Below are positions 1-7,133 of a DNA stretch of 7,133 nucleotides, one piece after another; positions within the stretch are counted from its first letter, which is position 1; each line of letters opens with the position of its first letter. The stretch is taken from contig DASUSH010000033.1 of the NCBI GenBank assembly GCA_036375215.1, positions 1 to 7,133 of the forward strand. Direction: 5' to 3'. The notes beneath the pieces were generated by a model. That model was not told the DNA's origin. It ran no database searches and worked only from the letters and a program-made list of their open reading frames with translations. This stretch comes from DASUSH01 sp036375215. GTDB taxonomy: Bacteria; Actinomycetota; Thermoleophilia; Solirubrobacterales; 70-9. Position numbers and translations under genes: made by a program.

Positions 1-1745
<1,745 letters not shown>

Positions 1746-1746
<1 letters not shown>

Positions 1747-1781
1747 TAACCCCGTTTGGCTCCGTTCGCCTTCGTTGACAT
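1746..1781 (-). CDS. Possible 11-codon leader ORF overlapping the glnN start (TAATG)
   Basis: A short frame, MSTKANGAKRG, starts at an ATG at 1781. It ends in a TAA whose last A is the first base of the glnN ATG. Such a stop-start overlap could couple glnN translation to a leader peptide. No purine-rich ribosome binding site lies in front of it; the preceding bases on this strand are CCTCC-rich instead. The peptide has no run of glutamine or other regulatory codons. I see only the ORF and its overlap; that it is translated is speculation. Confidence 0.15.
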
Positions 1782-1846
1782 GGACGCGGGAGGTTAGGAG
1801 GCGACCCAACCTCGACGCTATCCGGATGTCCAAATATCGCAGCATC

Positions 1847-1869
1847 GGTTTCGACATGCAGTCGAAGCC
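1847..1869. promoter_or_regulatory. Inverted repeat upstream of glnN, candidate operator
   Basis: The arms GGtTTCGAC (1847-1855) and GTCGAAgCC (1861-1869) are complementary at 8 of 9 positions and separated by ATGCA. The dyad is centred about 112 bases upstream of the glnN ATG, in one of the few less GC-rich parts of the window. The position suits a nitrogen-responsive regulator or another dimeric repressor or activator. It does not match a GlnR box (gTnAC-n6-GaAAC) well enough to name one. Confidence 0.35.
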
Positions 1870-1883
1870 GGAAAAACGCCCGC

Positions 1884-1924
1884 AAAAAAGGGGAAGGGCC
1901 CGCCACGGGTAGACGGGCCCTTCC
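1884..1924 (-). terminator. Intrinsic terminator reading leftward, upstream of glnN
   Basis: A perfect 11-bp stem is formed by 1892-1902 (GGAAGGGCCCG) and 1914-1924 (CGGGCCCTTCC) around an 11-base loop. On the minus strand it is followed by CC and then six T residues (1889-1884). On the plus strand no U-tract follows, so it acts leftward only. There is no minus-strand gene immediately to its right for it to terminate, and glnN begins about 138 bases downstream. It therefore ends either a short RNA transcribed from about 2030 leftward or an attenuated leader of glnN. The structure is strong; which role it plays is inference. Confidence 0.8.
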
Positions 1925-1967
1925 GGTACAGGGGGGAGCGGGGTTTTGCTCCGTCACCAAGGCTAAT

Positions 1968-2016
1968 CCCGCGCCGGGTGGCCGCAATCCGCCGATCGGC
2001 GGATTTTCGGCGCGGG
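1968..2016. repeat. Nested inverted repeat with a perfect 20-bp palindrome
   Basis: The inner palindrome at 1986-2005 has arms AATCCGCC and GGCGGATT flanking GATC, and is perfect over 20 bp. It is enclosed by a second perfect pair, CCCGCGCCG (1968-1976) and CGGCGCGGG (2008-2016). As RNA this gives a two-tier hairpin with an asymmetric internal loop of 9 and 2 bases. As DNA the inner palindrome, centred about 55 bases upstream of the thioesterase GTG, has the size and symmetry of an operator for a TetR-like dimer. No U-tract follows on either strand beyond four T's at 2004-2007, so it is not a terminator itself. Confidence 0.6.
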
Positions 2017-2049
2017 CCGGAACGCCGGCGGACGAATAGATTTCGGGCC

Positions 2050-2499
2050 GTGCCGAGGCAGGCCGACGAGCGATCCGGGGAGAGCCGCGAGGACTACCCG
2101 CACCACCTCTCGATCCCGACCCGCTGGGACGACAACGACGTCTACGGGCACGTCAACAACGTCCAGTACTACGCGTTCTTCGACACCGTTATCAACCGCT
2201 GGCTGATCGACGAGGGCAAGCTCGACATCCACGCCGGCGAGGTGATCGGGCTCTGCGCCGAGTCCCACTGCAGCTTCCGCGCCGCGATCGCCTTCCCCGA
2301 ACCGGTCGATGCCGCGCTGCGGGTCGGCCACCTCGGCGACTCGAGCGTCCGCTACGAGATCGGCCTGTTCGGCGCCGCGGGCGGCGAGCAGCTCGCGAGC
2401 GGCTGGTTCGTGCACGTCTTCGTCGACCGCGCCTCGCGCAAGCCGGCGCCGATCCCGGAGCCGATCCGGGCCTCGCTCGAGCGACTGGTGGTTTCGTGA
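2050..2499 (+). CDS. Acyl-CoA thioesterase, 4HBT/YbgC-like hot-dog fold
   Basis: This protein is predicted to hydrolyse an acyl-CoA thioester in the cytoplasm. It has 149 residues from the GTG at 2050, the usual length of a single hot-dog domain. The N-terminal signature RWDDNDVYGHVNN (25-37) is the classic 4HBT active-site stretch, with Asp28 as candidate catalytic acid and a long helix (QYYAFFDTVINRWL) following. An in-frame GTG at 1978 would add 24 Arg-rich residues and read through a palindrome, so the internal GTG is preferred although its ribosome binding site is weak. The stop overlaps the next gene's start (GTGA, 4 bases), so the two are almost surely co-translated. The substrate (short, aromatic or long-chain acyl-CoA) cannot be told. 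Confidence 0.9.
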   Translation: MPRQADERSGESREDYPHHLSIPTRWDDNDVYGHVNNVQYYAFFDTVINRWLIDEGKLDIHAGEVIGLCAESHCSFRAAIAFPEPVDAALRVGHLGDSSVRYEIGLFGAAGGEQLASGWFVHVFVDRASRKPAPIPEPIRASLERLVVS

Positions 2500-3623
2500 A
2501 GGTCCGCGGTGCCGTCCTCACCGAGATGGGTCTGCCCGCCCCCTTCGCCGAGTCGCGGCCCCTCGAGGTCGCCGAGCTCGAGCTCGATCCCCCGGGCCCG
2601 GGCGAGCTCCTGGTCGAGGTGCGGGCGGCCGGCCTCTGTCACTCCGACCTCTCGGTGATCGACGGCTCGCGGCCGCGAGTGATGCCGATGGTGCTCGGCC
2701 ACGAGGCCGCCGGCGAGGTGCTCGAGACCGGCGAGGACGTCGCCGGCTTCGCTCCGGGCGACCACGTCGTCCTCGCCTTCGTGCCGTCCTGCGGGCATTG
2801 CGCGCCCTGCCGGTCGGGGCGTGCGGCGCTCTGCGAGCCGGGCGCAGCCGCCAACGTCGCCGGGACGCTGCTCAGCGGGGAGCGCCGGCTGCACGGCTCC
2901 GACGGCTCCGAGCGAAACCACCACCTCGGCATCTCCGCGTTCTCGGAGCGGATCGTCGTCTCCGCGAACTCGGCCGTCGCGGTCGACCCCGAGCTGCCGT
3001 TCGAGACGGCGGCGCTCTTCGGCTGCGCCGTCCTCACCGGGGTCGGGGCGGTCGTGAACAGCGCCGGGGTGCGCGCCGGCGACAGCGTCGCCGTCTTCGG
3101 CCTCGGCGGCGTCGGCCTCGCGGCGCTGCTCGGCGCGGTCGCCTCCGGAGCGAGCGAGATCGTCGGCGTCGACGTCGTGCCCCGGAAGCTCGAGCTCGCC
3201 CGCGAGCTCGGCGCGACGACGACCGTCCTCGCCGGCCCGGAGGCGGTCGACGAGGTCCGCGAGGCGACCGGCGGCGGCGCCGAGCACTCGATCGAGACCG
3301 TCGGCGACGAGCGCGTCCTCGCCGACGCCTACGCCGCGACCGGGCGTGGCGGCACCACCGTCACCGTGGGCCTGCCGGACCCCGAGCGGTTGCTGGAGAT
3401 CCCCGCGACCACGCTGGTCTCGGAGGAGCGCACGCTGAAGGGGTCGTACCTCGGCTCCTGCGTCCCCTCCCGTGACATCCCCCGGTTCATCGACCTGCAT
3501 CGGGCCGGCCGGCTCCCCGTCGAGCGCCTGCTCAGCGGCAGGGTCCGCCTCGAAGAGCTGAACGAGGCGTTCGACCGGCTGGCCCGCGGCGAGGCCGTGC
3601 GCCAGGTCGTGATCCCGCGCTGA
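2496..3623 (+). CDS. Zinc-dependent alcohol dehydrogenase (MDR superfamily)
   Basis: This is a medium-chain NAD(P)-dependent oxidoreductase interconverting an alcohol and its aldehyde or ketone. The protein is 375 residues, full length for class I/III-like enzymes. The catalytic zinc ligands are visible as Cys48 (GLCHSD), His69 (GHEAAG) and Cys177 (FGCAVLTG). The structural zinc site is Cys99, Cys102, Cys105 and Cys113. The Rossmann motif GLGGVG is at 202-207, with Asp226 at the end of strand two, which predicts NAD rather than NADP. The GTG start overlaps the thioesterase stop by 4 bases. Relatives include aryl-alcohol and mycothiol- or NDMA-type dehydrogenases, but the exact substrate is not readable. 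The pairing with a thioesterase suggests acyl-derived aldehyde/alcohol metabolism, which is inference. It ends 7 bases before the stop of the convergent downstream gene. Confidence 0.93.
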   Translation: MKVRGAVLTEMGLPAPFAESRPLEVAELELDPPGPGELLVEVRAAGLCHSDLSVIDGSRPRVMPMVLGHEAAGEVLETGEDVAGFAPGDHVVLAFVPSCGHCAPCRSGRAALCEPGAAANVAGTLLSGERRLHGSDGSERNHHLGISAFSERIVVSANSAVAVDPELPFETAALFGCAVLTGVGAVVNSAGVRAGDSVAVFGLGGVGLAALLGAVASGASEIVGVDVVPRKLELARELGATTTVLAGPEAVDEVREATGGGAEHSIETVGDERVLADAYAATGRGGTTVTVGLPDPERLLEIPATTLVSEERTLKGSYLGSCVPSRDIPRFIDLHRAGRLPVERLLSGRVRLEELNEAFDRLARGEAVRQVVIPR

Positions 3624-3630
3624 GGGCCGT

Positions 3631-4686
3631 TCAGCGGCGGCCGCGGCGGTGAGCGCGGCCCGGGATCAGCGCGTCGACCTGGTCGGTGACGGTGTCCGTG
3701 AGCGACTGCTCGGGCGGAGGCTCCGCGGGCGGTTGCGGGGCGGGCGCGTGATCGCCGTGTCCCGGCGGGTGGCCGGTCCCGCCGCCCGCGGGCGGCGTGT
3801 GGCCCGAACCGGCGGGGCCCCCGTGCGAGCCGCCGGTGGTCGTGCCGTGATCGGCGCCCGGGTGGGTCACGCCCGGCGCGGCTCCCACGGTGTGGACGGA
3901 GTGGTCCGCGACCGGGACGGCGCCGTGGGCGTGGGCCGGCGGAGCGCCGGCGGCGGCCGGGGAGTGGCCCCCGTGGCCGGTCGAGGGGAGCCGGGAGTGC
4001 CCGGAGTGTGCGGCCGCGCCGGGGCCGGTGGCGGGGTGGTCGTCCCCGCCGTGCGAGCCGGCGGGGTGCCCGGCGCCGCCGGCCTCGGGCGCGCCGCCGG
4101 CATGGTCCCGGGAGTGTGCGCCGCCGTGGCCGCCGCCGGCGCCCGCGTGAACGAGCGCCGCGCCGTGGCCGTGGGTGTGGGTGTGGCCGCCGGTGATCGT
4201 CGCCGGCACCCCGAGCCCGATCGCAACCGCGCCGAGGACGGCGACCGGGGAGCCCGGGAACCCCGGCGGCGCCGCCGCCCGGCGGCCGCCCTGCAGGAGC
4301 TCCCAGAGCCCGACGCAAGCGACCAGCTGGAAGAGGACCGCGACCGAGTCGCGAAAGCCGATCGGCTCGACGTGCTCGCCGGGGATGAAGCCGAGGCCGA
4401 CGGTCCGCGAGATCGCCCACAGCGCGATCGAGACGACCATCAGCGCGAGCCCGGCGGCGAGCACCGGGGCGCTCGCGCGGCGCCAGAGCAGGATGCACCC
4501 GAGCGCGACCTGGAGAACGGCGACGATCTCGAAGCCCGCCATCATCAGCGCCCGGTCGCTGTGGTCGGCCGCCGCGGCGACATGGACCGCGCCGGCGCCG
4601 AGCGACGCGATCGCGGTCATGCGCGCGACCACGCGAGCATCGTCGCGCGGGCACGAGCCGTACGGCTTCGTCGAGACCACCCTCAT
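3631..4686 (-). CDS. Multi-pass membrane protein with long histidine-rich tail
   Basis: The protein has 351 residues from the ATG at 4686, chosen over a TTG at 4689 because GGGGGAAG lies 8 bases upstream. The N-terminal part shows about five hydrophobic segments (roughly 21-40, 50-69, 73-94, 112-132, 147-165). They carry intramembrane polar residues in GAVHVAAAADH and a WAISRTVGLGFIPG..EPIGF block, a pattern I recall from uncharacterised actinobacterial membrane proteins. Residues about 168-313 are a low-complexity Gly/Ala/Pro/His tail with 26 histidines, starting HTHTHGHG. A Pro-rich linker and an Arg-rich end (AHRRGRR) follow. Such tails bind Zn, Ni, Cu or Co in metallochaperones and transporters, so metal storage, sensing or transfer is plausible. 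No catalytic motif is seen. The gene is convergent with the dehydrogenase and divergent from the DUF488 gene. Confidence 0.8.
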   Translation of the reverse strand: MRVVSTKPYGSCPRDDARVVARMTAIASLGAGAVHVAAAADHSDRALMMAGFEIVAVLQVALGCILLWRRASAPVLAAGLALMVVSIALWAISRTVGLGFIPGEHVEPIGFRDSVAVLFQLVACVGLWELLQGGRRAAAPPGFPGSPVAVLGAVAIGLGVPATITGGHTHTHGHGAALVHAGAGGGHGGAHSRDHAGGAPEAGGAGHPAGSHGGDDHPATGPGAAAHSGHSRLPSTGHGGHSPAAAGAPPAHAHGAVPVADHSVHTVGAAPGVTHPGADHGTTTGGSHGGPAGSGHTPPAGGGTGHPPGHGDHAPAPQPPAEPPPEQSLTDTVTDQVDALIPGRAHRRGRR

Positions 4687-4689
4687 CAA

Positions 4690-4770
4690 GAGACTTCCCC
4701 CGGCCGCAAGCTACCAGCGGACCGCGGGCCCGGAGCCGGTCGGGCCGGGGTGCCCATCTACGCTGACCGC
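4690..4770. promoter_or_regulatory. Divergent promoter region, His-rich membrane protein / DUF488
   Basis: This 81-base gap must serve both flanking genes. On the plus strand TACGCT (4759-4764) fits the TAnnnT -10 pattern and ends 6 bases before the DUF488 ATG, the geometry of leaderless actinobacterial transcripts; no good -35 is seen and no Shine-Dalgarno precedes that ATG. On the minus strand GGGGGAAG (4701-4694) is a good ribosome binding site for the membrane protein. I see no convincing minus-strand promoter hexamers. Confidence 0.35.
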
Positions 4771-5256
4771 ATGGCCCTGAGGGTGGCGACGATCGGCGTC
4801 TACGGCGCCAGCGGCGAGGAGTTCCTGGCGGAGCTCGACCGCGCCGGCGTCGACATCGTCGTGGACGTCCGCCAGCGCCGCGGCGTGCGCGGGCCCAGGT
4901 ACGCGTGGGCGAACGCGAGGCGGCTGCAGGCCGCGCTCGCCGATGCCGGAGTCGGCTACGAGCACCGCCTCGACCTCGCGCCGACGACGGCGCTGCGCGA
5001 GCTCCAGTACGCCGCCGACGCCGCGGCGGGCGAGGGCAAGCGCTCGCGCTCCGTGATCGCCCCCGAGTACGCGCGCGGCTACACGGAGCAGATCCTCGAC
5101 GCCGTCGACGCCGGCGAGCTCGCCGCGGAGCTCGCCGGCCACTCCCTCCCAGCCCTCCTCTGCGTCGAGCGGGACCCCGAGGCGTGCCACCGCTCGCTGA
5201 TCGCCGCCCGCCTCGCCGAGCGCCACGGCGCGGAGGTCGTCGACCTGCGGCCGTAG
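4771..5256 (+). CDS. DUF488 family protein
   Basis: This is a small cytoplasmic protein of 161 residues, typical for the family. The N-terminus has the DUF488 opening IGVYGASGEEFLAELDRAGV followed by VDVRQRRG (31-38), with the conserved Asp-x-Arg. Near the C-terminus is the hallmark LLCVERDPEACHR (129-141), with Cys131, Cys139 and His140. The biochemical function of DUF488 is not established; the Cys/His/Arg set suggests a nucleotide- or metal-related active site, but that is conjecture. The ATG at 4771 lacks a Shine-Dalgarno sequence and has a -10-like hexamer just upstream, so a leaderless mRNA is likely. The frame is open far upstream only because of GC bias. It lies 30 bases before the flavin oxidoreductase gene in the same direction and may be cotranscribed with it. 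Confidence 0.9.
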   Translation: MALRVATIGVYGASGEEFLAELDRAGVDIVVDVRQRRGVRGPRYAWANARRLQAALADAGVGYEHRLDLAPTTALRELQYAADAAAGEGKRSRSVIAPEYARGYTEQILDAVDAGELAAELAGHSLPALLCVERDPEACHRSLIAARLAERHGAEVVDLRP

Positions 5257-5286
5257 CGTGGAAAGCACCTGCGACACTCGGGCCCC

Positions 5287-6327
5287 GTGAGCGACGGCGG
5301 CGCCATCCCGATCTCCGTCCTCGACCTGGCCGTGGTCGGTGAGGGATCGAGCCCCGCCGAGGCGCTCGCGAACTCGATCGACCTCGCCCGCACCGCGGAA
5401 CGGCTCGGCTACCACCGCCACTGGGTCGCCGAGCACCACAACATGCCCGGGATCGCGAGCTCGGCGCCCGCGGTGCTGGTCGCGACGCTCGCCGCCGCGA
5501 CCGAGACCCTCCGCATCGGCTCGGGCGGGGTGATGCTGCCCAACCACGCGCCGCTCGTGGTCGCCGAGCAGTTCGGGATGCTCGAGGCCCTCCACCCCGG
5601 CCGGATCGACCTCGGCATCGGCCGCGCCCCGGGGACGGACGGCGTCACCGCGGCCGCGCTGCGCCGGTCCCCGGACCCGCTCTCCGACGAGGACTTCCCG
5701 CGTTCGCTCGCGGAGCTCATGGGCTTCTTCACCGGCGGCTTTCCCGAGGGCCACCCTTACTCCCGCATCACAGCGGTGCCGGGCAAGGGCGACGAGCCCG
5801 AGATCTGGCTGCTCGGCTCGAGCGGCTACAGCGCGCAGCTCGCGGGGATGCTCGGGCTCCCCTTCTCGTTCGCGCACCACTTCATGCCGCGCAACACGCT
5901 GCCGGCGCTCGAGCTCTACCGCTCGAGCTTCCGGCCCTCCGAGGTCCTCTCCGAGCCCTGCGCGATGGTCGCGGTCGCCGCGATCGTCGCCGAGGACGAC
6001 GAGCGCGCCCGCTGGCTCTCCGGGCCGGCGCGGCTCTCGATGGCGCGGCTGCGCGCGGGGATGCCGACCCGTTTCCCGACCCCGGAGGAGGCGGCCGAGC
6101 ACGTCTTCTCGGCGGTCGAGGAGGCGAGCATCTCCTCGCTCTCGGGATCGGCGATCATCGGCGGCCCGGAGAAGGCGCGGGAGGGCTTCGAGAAGCTCCT
6201 CGCGGACACGAAGGCGGACGAGCTGATGGTGACGACGATGGTCCACGACCACGCCGACCGGATCCGCTCCTACGAGCTCGTCGCCGAGCTCTTCGAGCTC
6301 GCGCCCGCCGTCGCCTCGAGCGGCTGA
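5287..6327 (+). CDS. MsnO8-family luciferase-like flavin-dependent oxidoreductase
   Basis: This is a luciferase-like (LLM) TIM-barrel protein of 346 residues, predicted to use reduced FMN or F420 as cofactor for a monooxygenase or reductase reaction. The family signature is clear: SVLDLAVVGEGSSPAEAL (10-27), then WVAEHHNMPG (46-55), the block RIGSGGVMLPNHAPLVVAEQF (76-96) and LHPGRIDLGIGRAPGTD (102-118). These match the MsnO8/YhbW branch rather than bacterial luciferase proper. The GTG at 5287 puts the conserved SVLDL at the usual distance from the N-terminus. No Shine-Dalgarno sequence is present in the 30-base gap after the DUF488 stop, though GACACT 8 bases upstream could be a poor -10. 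The substrate is unknown for most members. The gene is convergent with the permease gene, 66 bases away. Confidence 0.93.
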   Translation: MSDGGAIPISVLDLAVVGEGSSPAEALANSIDLARTAERLGYHRHWVAEHHNMPGIASSAPAVLVATLAAATETLRIGSGGVMLPNHAPLVVAEQFGMLEALHPGRIDLGIGRAPGTDGVTAAALRRSPDPLSDEDFPRSLAELMGFFTGGFPEGHPYSRITAVPGKGDEPEIWLLGSSGYSAQLAGMLGLPFSFAHHFMPRNTLPALELYRSSFRPSEVLSEPCAMVAVAAIVAEDDERARWLSGPARLSMARLRAGMPTRFPTPEEAAEHVFSAVEEASISSLSGSAIIGGPEKAREGFEKLLADTKADELMVTTMVHDHADRIRSYELVAELFELAPAVASSG

Positions 6328-6393
6328 GGGCCGATCAAGACCTCGCCGGCGCGGCCGACCTCGAAGGTCCCGCGCGCGTCGATCCGCGGTGGA
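6328..6393. other. Short convergent gap, no clear terminator
   Basis: The gap separates the stops of the flavin oxidoreductase (plus) and the permease (minus). The best inverted repeat is GATCC-gcggt-GGATC (6381-6395), which is short, has no U-tract and overlaps the permease stop. I do not call a terminator here. Confidence 0.6.
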
Positions 6394-7133
6394 TCATTCG
6401 ACCACCCGAAGCGTCGAGGGGACGTCCATGTGGGCGATCCGTCTCGCGCCGGCGAGGGGCGCGAGGGTGACCGCGACGACCCCGACCAGCCCCGCGGCGA
6501 GCATCGAGCCGGCGCTGAGGGAGACCACCAGCCCGACATCCGGAAGCGTCTGGGGAAGCGTCGTGCTGACCACCCAGCCGATCACCGCGGCGCCCCCGGC
6601 CAGCCCGGCGAGCGTGCCCAGGATCCCGGTGATCATGCTCTCGGCCACCGTCACCCCGATCGCCTCGCGCGCGGGGATGCCGAACGCGATCATGGTCGCG
6701 TTCTCCCGGGCGCGCTCGTCGGCGCTGATCCGGGTCGAGTTGAACGCGATCAGGAGCGCGAGCGCGAGCGCGAAGCCGATCGTGAGCCGCAGGACCCCGA
6801 TGAAATCGTCGAGCCGCTCTCGCACGAAGGTCGTCGTCGCCGTCACCTTCTCGACCGAGGCAACGGCGGGCTCGTCGAAGAGGGCGCGCGCGATCTCCGT
6901 CTTGGAGGCGCCAGGCTCGGGGTAGACGTCGAGCGAGTTGACGATCCCGGGCACGCCCAGGGCGACCGCCGCGTCTCGGTCCATGTAGGCGAACGTCCGG
7001 AACGGGTTGGGATGCAGGCCGGCCACGCGGGTGGCGGTCCGCTCCTGCCGGAGCTCACCGCCGGCGCCCGGCGCCGGGTGGTCGAGGTCGACCACGTCCC
7101 CCACCCCGACACCGAGGTCCTCGGCGGCCTCTT
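6394..7133 (-). CDS. FtsX/MacB-type ABC transporter permease, N-terminus beyond right edge
   Basis: This is the C-terminal 245 residues of a membrane permease that would partner with an ABC ATPase, probably encoded to the right of the window. The first part is an extracytoplasmic MacB-PCD-like segment (EDLGVGVGDVVDL... through about residue 105). It is followed by the FtsX-like domain with three hydrophobic segments at about 110-130, 157-191 and 199-226 of the in-window protein. The cytoplasmic loop FNSTRISADERARENATMIA and the closing ARRIAHMDVPSTLRVVE are the expected FtsX landmarks. No start codon is assigned because the frame is open to the window edge. The transported substrate (lipid, lipoprotein, peptide or drug) is not readable from this part. 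Confidence 0.88.
   Translation of the reverse strand, partial: EAAEDLGVGVGDVVDLDHPAPGAGGELRQERTATRVAGLHPNPFRTFAYMDRDAAVALGVPGIVNSLDVYPEPGASKTEIARALFDEPAVASVEKVTATTTFVRERLDDFIGVLRLTIGFALALALLIAFNSTRISADERARENATMIAFGIPAREAIGVTVAESMITGILGTLAGLAGGAAVIGWVVSTTLPQTLPDVGLVVSLSAGSMLAAGLVGVVAVTLAPLAGARRIAHMDVPSTLRVVE

Larger units (their letters stand above)
1884..2030 (-). ncRNA. Candidate small RNA or attenuator leader upstream of glnN
   Basis: Read on the minus strand, the region forms a nested hairpin (2016-1968), a 13-base linker, a small hairpin (1952-1935, GGAGC/GCTCC), a run of six C, and then the U-tract terminator (1924-1884). This order, folded domain then terminator, is that of a riboswitch/attenuator leader or a free-standing sRNA. 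A weak -10-like hexamer, TCTATT, sits at 2040-2035, which would start transcription near 2027. I matched it to no known family: the glutamine (glnA) riboswitch, T-box, fluoride and 6C motifs do not fit. The 138-base gap to glnN favours an independent RNA over a classic riboswitch. Existence as a transcript is inferred from structure alone. Confidence 0.3.
1747..2049. other. Divergent intergenic region, dense in inverted repeats
   Basis: This 303-base region separates glnN (minus) from the thioesterase (plus) and should hold promoters for both. From left to right it contains an AT-richer stretch with a dyad (1847-1869), a minus-strand intrinsic terminator (1884-1924), a 5-bp hairpin (1935-1952), a nested hairpin (1968-2016) with a perfect 20-bp palindrome, and a small GCCGG-aacg-CCGGC dyad (2016-2029). 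I find no tRNA, no known riboswitch consensus and no convincing protein-coding frame here. The frame that extends the thioesterase upstream to a GTG at 1978 runs through the palindrome and encodes no recognisable domain. Confidence 0.8.

Noticed and set aside
1884..2016. Known riboswitch or sRNA families (glutamine riboswitch, 6C RNA, fluoride, SRP RNA)
   Set aside because: A run of six C and a GGAAGG segment prompted the comparison, but the second C-run loop of 6C RNA, the conserved glnA core and the SRP tetraloop context are not present. No family name is claimed.
1978..2049. N-terminal extension of the thioesterase to the GTG at 1978
   Set aside because: It adds 24 Arg-rich residues absent from the family, runs through a perfect palindrome, and has no ribosome binding site.
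2309..3475. Plus-strand frame overlapping the thioesterase and dehydrogenase
   Set aside because: It is almost entirely Arg/Ala/Gly/Pro/Ser, a typical out-of-frame translation of GC-rich DNA; the overlapping frames have complete catalytic motifs.
3624..3661. GC-rich inverted repeats (GGGCCG/CGGCCC and a GCGGCCGC site) between the convergent dehydrogenase and His-rich genes as a terminator
   Set aside because: They are short, lie largely inside the coding end of the His-rich gene, lack a U-tract, and are expected by chance at this GC content.
3649..4770. Upstream in-frame extension of the DUF488 gene
   Set aside because: The extension is antisense to the His-rich membrane protein and has biased composition. 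The DUF488 domain starts right after the ATG at 4771.
4711..6252. 513-codon minus-strand frame opposite the DUF488 and flavin oxidoreductase genes
   Set aside because: It is low-complexity Arg/Ala/Glu/Val with no motif, spans two well-supported opposite-strand genes, and is a shadow.
6270..6539. Minus-strand frame across the permease 3' end and convergent gap, as a possible frameshifted continuation of the permease
   Set aside because: The permease already ends with the normal FtsX-like closing sequence and a stop at 6394-6396. The other frame shows no recognisable domain.

Overview
The window is very GC-rich, and almost every reading frame stays open because of that bias. Codon third positions are nearly always G or C. 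The gene content fits a high-GC actinobacterium: a type III glutamine synthetase, an MsnO8-type luciferase-like oxidoreductase, a four- to five-helix membrane protein of a type I recall from Actinobacteria, and a DUF488 protein. Something near Thermoleophilia (Solirubrobacterales) is my best guess. That placement is inference from style and content, because the window holds no rRNA or other marker gene.

Layout, left to right. (1) Positions 1-1746, minus strand: most of a type III glutamine synthetase (glnN), with its C-terminal end off the left edge. (2) Positions 1747-2049: a 303-base divergent intergenic region, unusually rich in inverted repeats. It holds a clear U-tract intrinsic terminator reading on the minus strand, a nested hairpin containing a perfect 20-bp palindrome, and a separate dyad close to glnN. 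(3) Positions 2050-3623, plus strand: a two-gene unit with a GTGA overlap, a hot-dog-fold acyl-CoA thioesterase followed by a zinc-dependent alcohol dehydrogenase. (4) Positions 3631-4686, minus strand and convergent with the dehydrogenase: a membrane protein with a long histidine-rich C-terminal tail. (5) Positions 4771-6327, plus strand: a DUF488 protein followed 30 bp later by an MsnO8-family luciferase-like flavin-dependent oxidoreductase. (6) Positions 6394-7133, minus strand: the C-terminal part of an FtsX/MacB-type ABC permease running off the right edge.

How the genes may work together. The thioesterase and dehydrogenase are very likely co-translated and plausibly act on related acyl/aldehyde/alcohol intermediates, but no substrate can be read from the sequence. 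Glutamine synthetase assimilates ammonium and is normally under nitrogen control. The other genes look like ordinary neighbours without an obvious shared pathway. No mobile element, CRISPR array, tRNA, rRNA or defence system is visible.

The two items most worth attention are the structured, terminator-ended element upstream of glnN, which could be an unannotated small RNA or an attenuator, and the membrane protein whose tail carries 26 histidines in about 146 residues.
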